Of a stretch of DNA of 5,395 bases, positions 2,980 through 5,395 are shown piece by piece. The notes beneath the pieces were generated by a model. That model was not told the DNA's origin, searched no databases, and was given only the letters and a program-made list of their open reading frames with translations. How positions within the stretch are numbered: the stretch's first letter is position 1; each line of letters begins with the position of its first letter. A program made the translations under genes and the position numbers. Origin of the DNA: an uncultured Clostridia bacterium (GTDB taxonomy: Bacteria > Bacillota > Clostridia > TANB77 > CAG-508); NCBI GenBank assembly GCA_904419095.1, contig CAJFQT010000098.1:1-5395 (forward strand). Direction: 5' to 3'.

Positions 2980-5395
2980 ATGAAAAAAGTTGAAACAAAT
3001 TTTGACTTTATTAAAATGGAACATGAAATATTAGATTTTTGGGATGAGGAACAATGTTTCAAAAAACTACAAGAAAAAAACAAGGATGGAAAACCATTTA
3101 GATTTCTGGATGGACCTATTACAGCTAACAATCCAATGGGAATACATCATGCTTGGGGAAGAACATTAAAAGATATATTTTTAAGGTATAAAGGAATGAA
3201 TGGATATACATCACATTATAGAAATGGATTTGATGGTCAAGGATTATGGATAGAAGTAGAAGTAGAAAAGGAATTAGGTTTTAAAGATAAGAAAGACATA
3301 GAAAAATATGGACTGGAAAATTTTACTAAAAAATGTATGGAAAGAGTTAAAAAATTTTCGAATATTATAACTGAACAATCAAAAAGACTTGGACAATGGA
3401 TGGATTGGGATAATTCTTATTTTACAAATACTGAAGAAAATATAACAGCAATCTGGTATTTTTTAAAAAAATGTCATGAAAAAGGAATGATCAAACAATC
3501 TTTCAGACCTATGCCTTGGTGTCCTAGATGTGGAACTTCTTTATCAGAACATGAAATGTCTGGATCATACAAACAACTAGTACATAAATCTGTGTTCTTT
3601 AAATTACCATTAAAAGGAACAGATTGTAAAGCTGTTGTTTGGACAACTACTCCTTGGACATTGTCATCTAATGTTGCACTAGCTGTTAATCCAGAAATAG
3701 ATTATGCTAAAGTAAAAGTAAAATCAGATGATAAATATTTAATATTAGCAAAAAATGCTATAAAAATATTAGGAGACGATAAGTTAGAAGTATTAGAAAT
3801 ATTTAAAGGAGATAAATTAGTAGGACTAGAGTATGAAACATGCTTTGAAGAATTTGAAAAACAAAAAGATGTTGAACATAAAGTAGTAGCTTGGGAAGAT
3901 GTATCAAATGATGAAGGAACTGGAATTGTGCATATTGCACCAGGTTGTGGTCTTGAGGACTTTGAATTAGGAAAAAGAGAAGGCTTAGATTTGATAATGC
4001 CAATTGATGATTCAGGAGTTATTTTAGATGGATTTGGATTTATGACAGGAAAGAATACGAAAGAAGTAGCAGAATATGTTTTTGAAGAATTAAAGAAGAG
4101 AAACAAATTATATAAAGTTGAAGAACACGAACATAGTTACCCAGTTTGTTGGAGATGTAAAAATGAAGTTGTATTTAAAGCTGTTAAAGAATGGCATATT
4201 GATAGTGATGCTATAAGAGACAAACTAATTGAAGCATCAAGAAAAGTAAAATGGACACCTGAATTTGCTGGAAAAAGAATGGAAGATTGGCTTAAAAATA
4301 TGGGAAATTGGGCAATTTCAAGAAAAAGATTTTACGGATTACCACTTCCTATATATCCATGCGAGGAATGTGGTGAAATAACTGTTGTTGGTTCTAGAGA
4401 AGAATTGAAAGAATTGGCAGGAGATATAGTTGATGAATTACCAGACTTACATAGACCATGGATAGACAGAGTAGAAATTACTTGTCCACATTGCGGTAAA
4501 AAAGTAAAAAGAATTACTGATGTTGGAGATTGTTGGCTTGACGCAGGTATAGCACCATTTTCTACATTAAAATATTTCACAGATAAAGAATATTGGAAAA
4601 AATACTTCCCAGCTGAATGGGTTACTGAAATGAAAGAACAAATCAGGTTATGGTTTTATGCTCAATTGTTTATGTCAGTAGTTTTAGAAGAAAGAGCACC
4701 TTACGAATCAGTATTAACATATAGTGCAGTCGTAAAAGAAGATGGTGGTAAATTCTCTAAATCAGGTTACATGATAAAATTTGATGAAGCTGCCGAAAGA
4801 ATAGGAGCAGATCCGGCTAGATATCTATATGCAGGAGCACCAACAAATAATGATGTTAGATTTGGATACAACTTAGGAGATGAAGCAAGGAGAAAATTAT
4901 TAAACTTTTGGAACATATATGTATTTTTTAATACATATGCTATTTTAGATATGCCTAACTTAAAAGATTATAAATTAGATGACAAATTATTACAAGAATC
5001 AGACAAATGGTTATTGGCAAGATTAAATCAATTTTTGAAAAATTCTATAAATAATATGGAAAATTATAATACTCCTAATTTAGTTAAAGATTTTGAATTA
5101 TTAGTAGATGATATATCTAATTTTTATGTAAGAATAAATAGAAAAAGATTCTGGAAAATGGAAGAAGACAATGATAAAACTTTAGCATATTATTTATTAT
5201 ATACTGTAATAAAGAAAGTAGCACAAGTAATGGCTCCAATAATACCATTTATGACAGAAGAAATTTGGCAAAATATGGTTAGAAGTTTTGAACCAGATGA
5301 AGAGATATCAATACATTTAACTAAATATCCACAAGTTGATGAAAAATATATAAATTCAGATATTCTTTCAGAAGTAGAGGAAACAAGAAAAATAA
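2980..5395 (+). CDS. ileS: Isoleucyl-tRNA synthetase, IleRS2-like with GIHH signature (3' end missing)
   Basis: The enzyme is cytoplasmic and charges tRNA-Ile with isoleucine, using ATP. ATG 2980 follows AGAAAGGA (2963-2970) at nine bases and gives 805 residues before the window ends; IleRS enzymes are about 900-1050 residues, so the C-terminal tRNA-binding part is mostly missing. The class I signature normally written HIGH reads GIHH at residues 54-57 (after PITANNPM), with first and third positions swapped. The CP1 editing domain shows WTTTPWTLSSN (221-231) and GTGIVHIAPGCGLEDFELG (313-331), with the expected Asp at 327. CxxC pairs occur at 181/184, 390/393, 461/464 and 502/505 and suggest zinc binding. 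The KMSKS loop is KFSKS (591-595). The anticodon-binding helical domain begins near 640 and includes MAPIIPFMTEEIWQ (751-764). The family is certain. Placement in the type 2 (eukaryote-like) lineage rests on remembered motif patterns. Expression is controlled by the T-box upstream. Mupirocin insensitivity is inferred from the GIHH motif. Confidence 0.97.
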   Translation, partial: MKKVETNFDFIKMEHEILDFWDEEQCFKKLQEKNKDGKPFRFLDGPITANNPMGIHHAWGRTLKDIFLRYKGMNGYTSHYRNGFDGQGLWIEVEVEKELGFKDKKDIEKYGLENFTKKCMERVKKFSNIITEQSKRLGQWMDWDNSYFTNTEENITAIWYFLKKCHEKGMIKQSFRPMPWCPRCGTSLSEHEMSGSYKQLVHKSVFFKLPLKGTDCKAVVWTTTPWTLSSNVALAVNPEIDYAKVKVKSDDKYLILAKNAIKILGDDKLEVLEIFKGDKLVGLEYETCFEEFEKQKDVEHKVVAWEDVSNDEGTGIVHIAPGCGLEDFELGKREGLDLIMPIDDSGVILDGFGFMTGKNTKEVAEYVFEELKKRNKLYKVEEHEHSYPVCWRCKNEVVFKAVKEWHIDSDAIRDKLIEASRKVKWTPEFAGKRMEDWLKNMGNWAISRKRFYGLPLPIYPCEECGEITVVGSREELKELAGDIVDELPDLHRPWIDRVEITCPHCGKKVKRITDVGDCWLDAGIAPFSTLKYFTDKEYWKKYFPAEWVTEMKEQIRLWFYAQLFMSVVLEERAPYESVLTYSAVVKEDGGKFSKSGYMIKFDEAAERIGADPARYLYAGAPTNNDVRFGYNLGDEARRKLLNFWNIYVFFNTYAILDMPNLKDYKLDDKLLQESDKWLLARLNQFLKNSINNMENYNTPNLVKDFELLVDDISNFYVRINRKRFWKMEEDNDKTLAYYLLYTVIKKVAQVMAPIIPFMTEEIWQNMVRSFEPDEEISIHLTKYPQVDEKYINSDILSEVEETRKI

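Noticed and set aside
3702..4580. Three minus-strand open frames inside ileS
   Set aside because: All are antisense shadows of the strongly conserved IleRS coding sequence.

Overview
The window is very AT-rich (Leu mostly TTA, Arg mostly AGA, Ile often ATA, TAA stops). It contains a textbook T-box riboswitch and purine-rich Shine-Dalgarno sites, so it most likely comes from a low-GC Firmicute, clostridial or a close gut relative. Trp is TGG throughout and no in-frame TGA is seen in the coding regions, so the standard code fits. All gene-like features read on the + strand. The minus-strand open frames are shadows of these genes or lie in spacers.

Layout. 1-282: an intrinsic terminator of an upstream gene outside the window, then a short helix-turn-helix-like reading frame interrupted by a stop. 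292-1803: a compact unit bounded by two inverted repeats of about 115 bp, whose 61-bp cores differ at one base. Inside are a 33-residue basic ORF and a 373-codon solo ParB-like gene, with short iteron-like motifs (TACAGAG, and GTAAACA at an exact 35-bp period) in and beside the left arm and a perfect 28-bp palindrome over the parB stop codon. 1833-2604: a gene of unknown function that looks split by a one-base frameshift; rejoined, its N-terminus has the strand/helix alternation of a receiver-like domain. 2651-2952: a near-consensus sigma-A promoter and an isoleucine T-box leader with an ATC specifier and mutually exclusive antiterminator and terminator. 2980-5395: the first 805 codons of isoleucyl-tRNA synthetase, cut by the window end.

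Two points stand out. The first is the parB unit: its long inverted repeats carry likely protein-binding motifs and there is no parA beside it. This suggests a small mobile, partition or self-regulating module rather than an ordinary chromosomal parABS locus. The second is the synthetase. Its class I HIGH signature reads GIHH, the swapped GxHH form reported for some IleRS2 enzymes with extreme mupirocin resistance, so the housekeeping-style T-box gene probably encodes an intrinsically mupirocin-insensitive enzyme.

The left part (1-2604) looks like accessory DNA with decay (an internal stop and a frameshift). The right part is a normal, tightly regulated core gene: uncharged tRNA-Ile should bind the leader, stabilise the antiterminator and switch on ileS.
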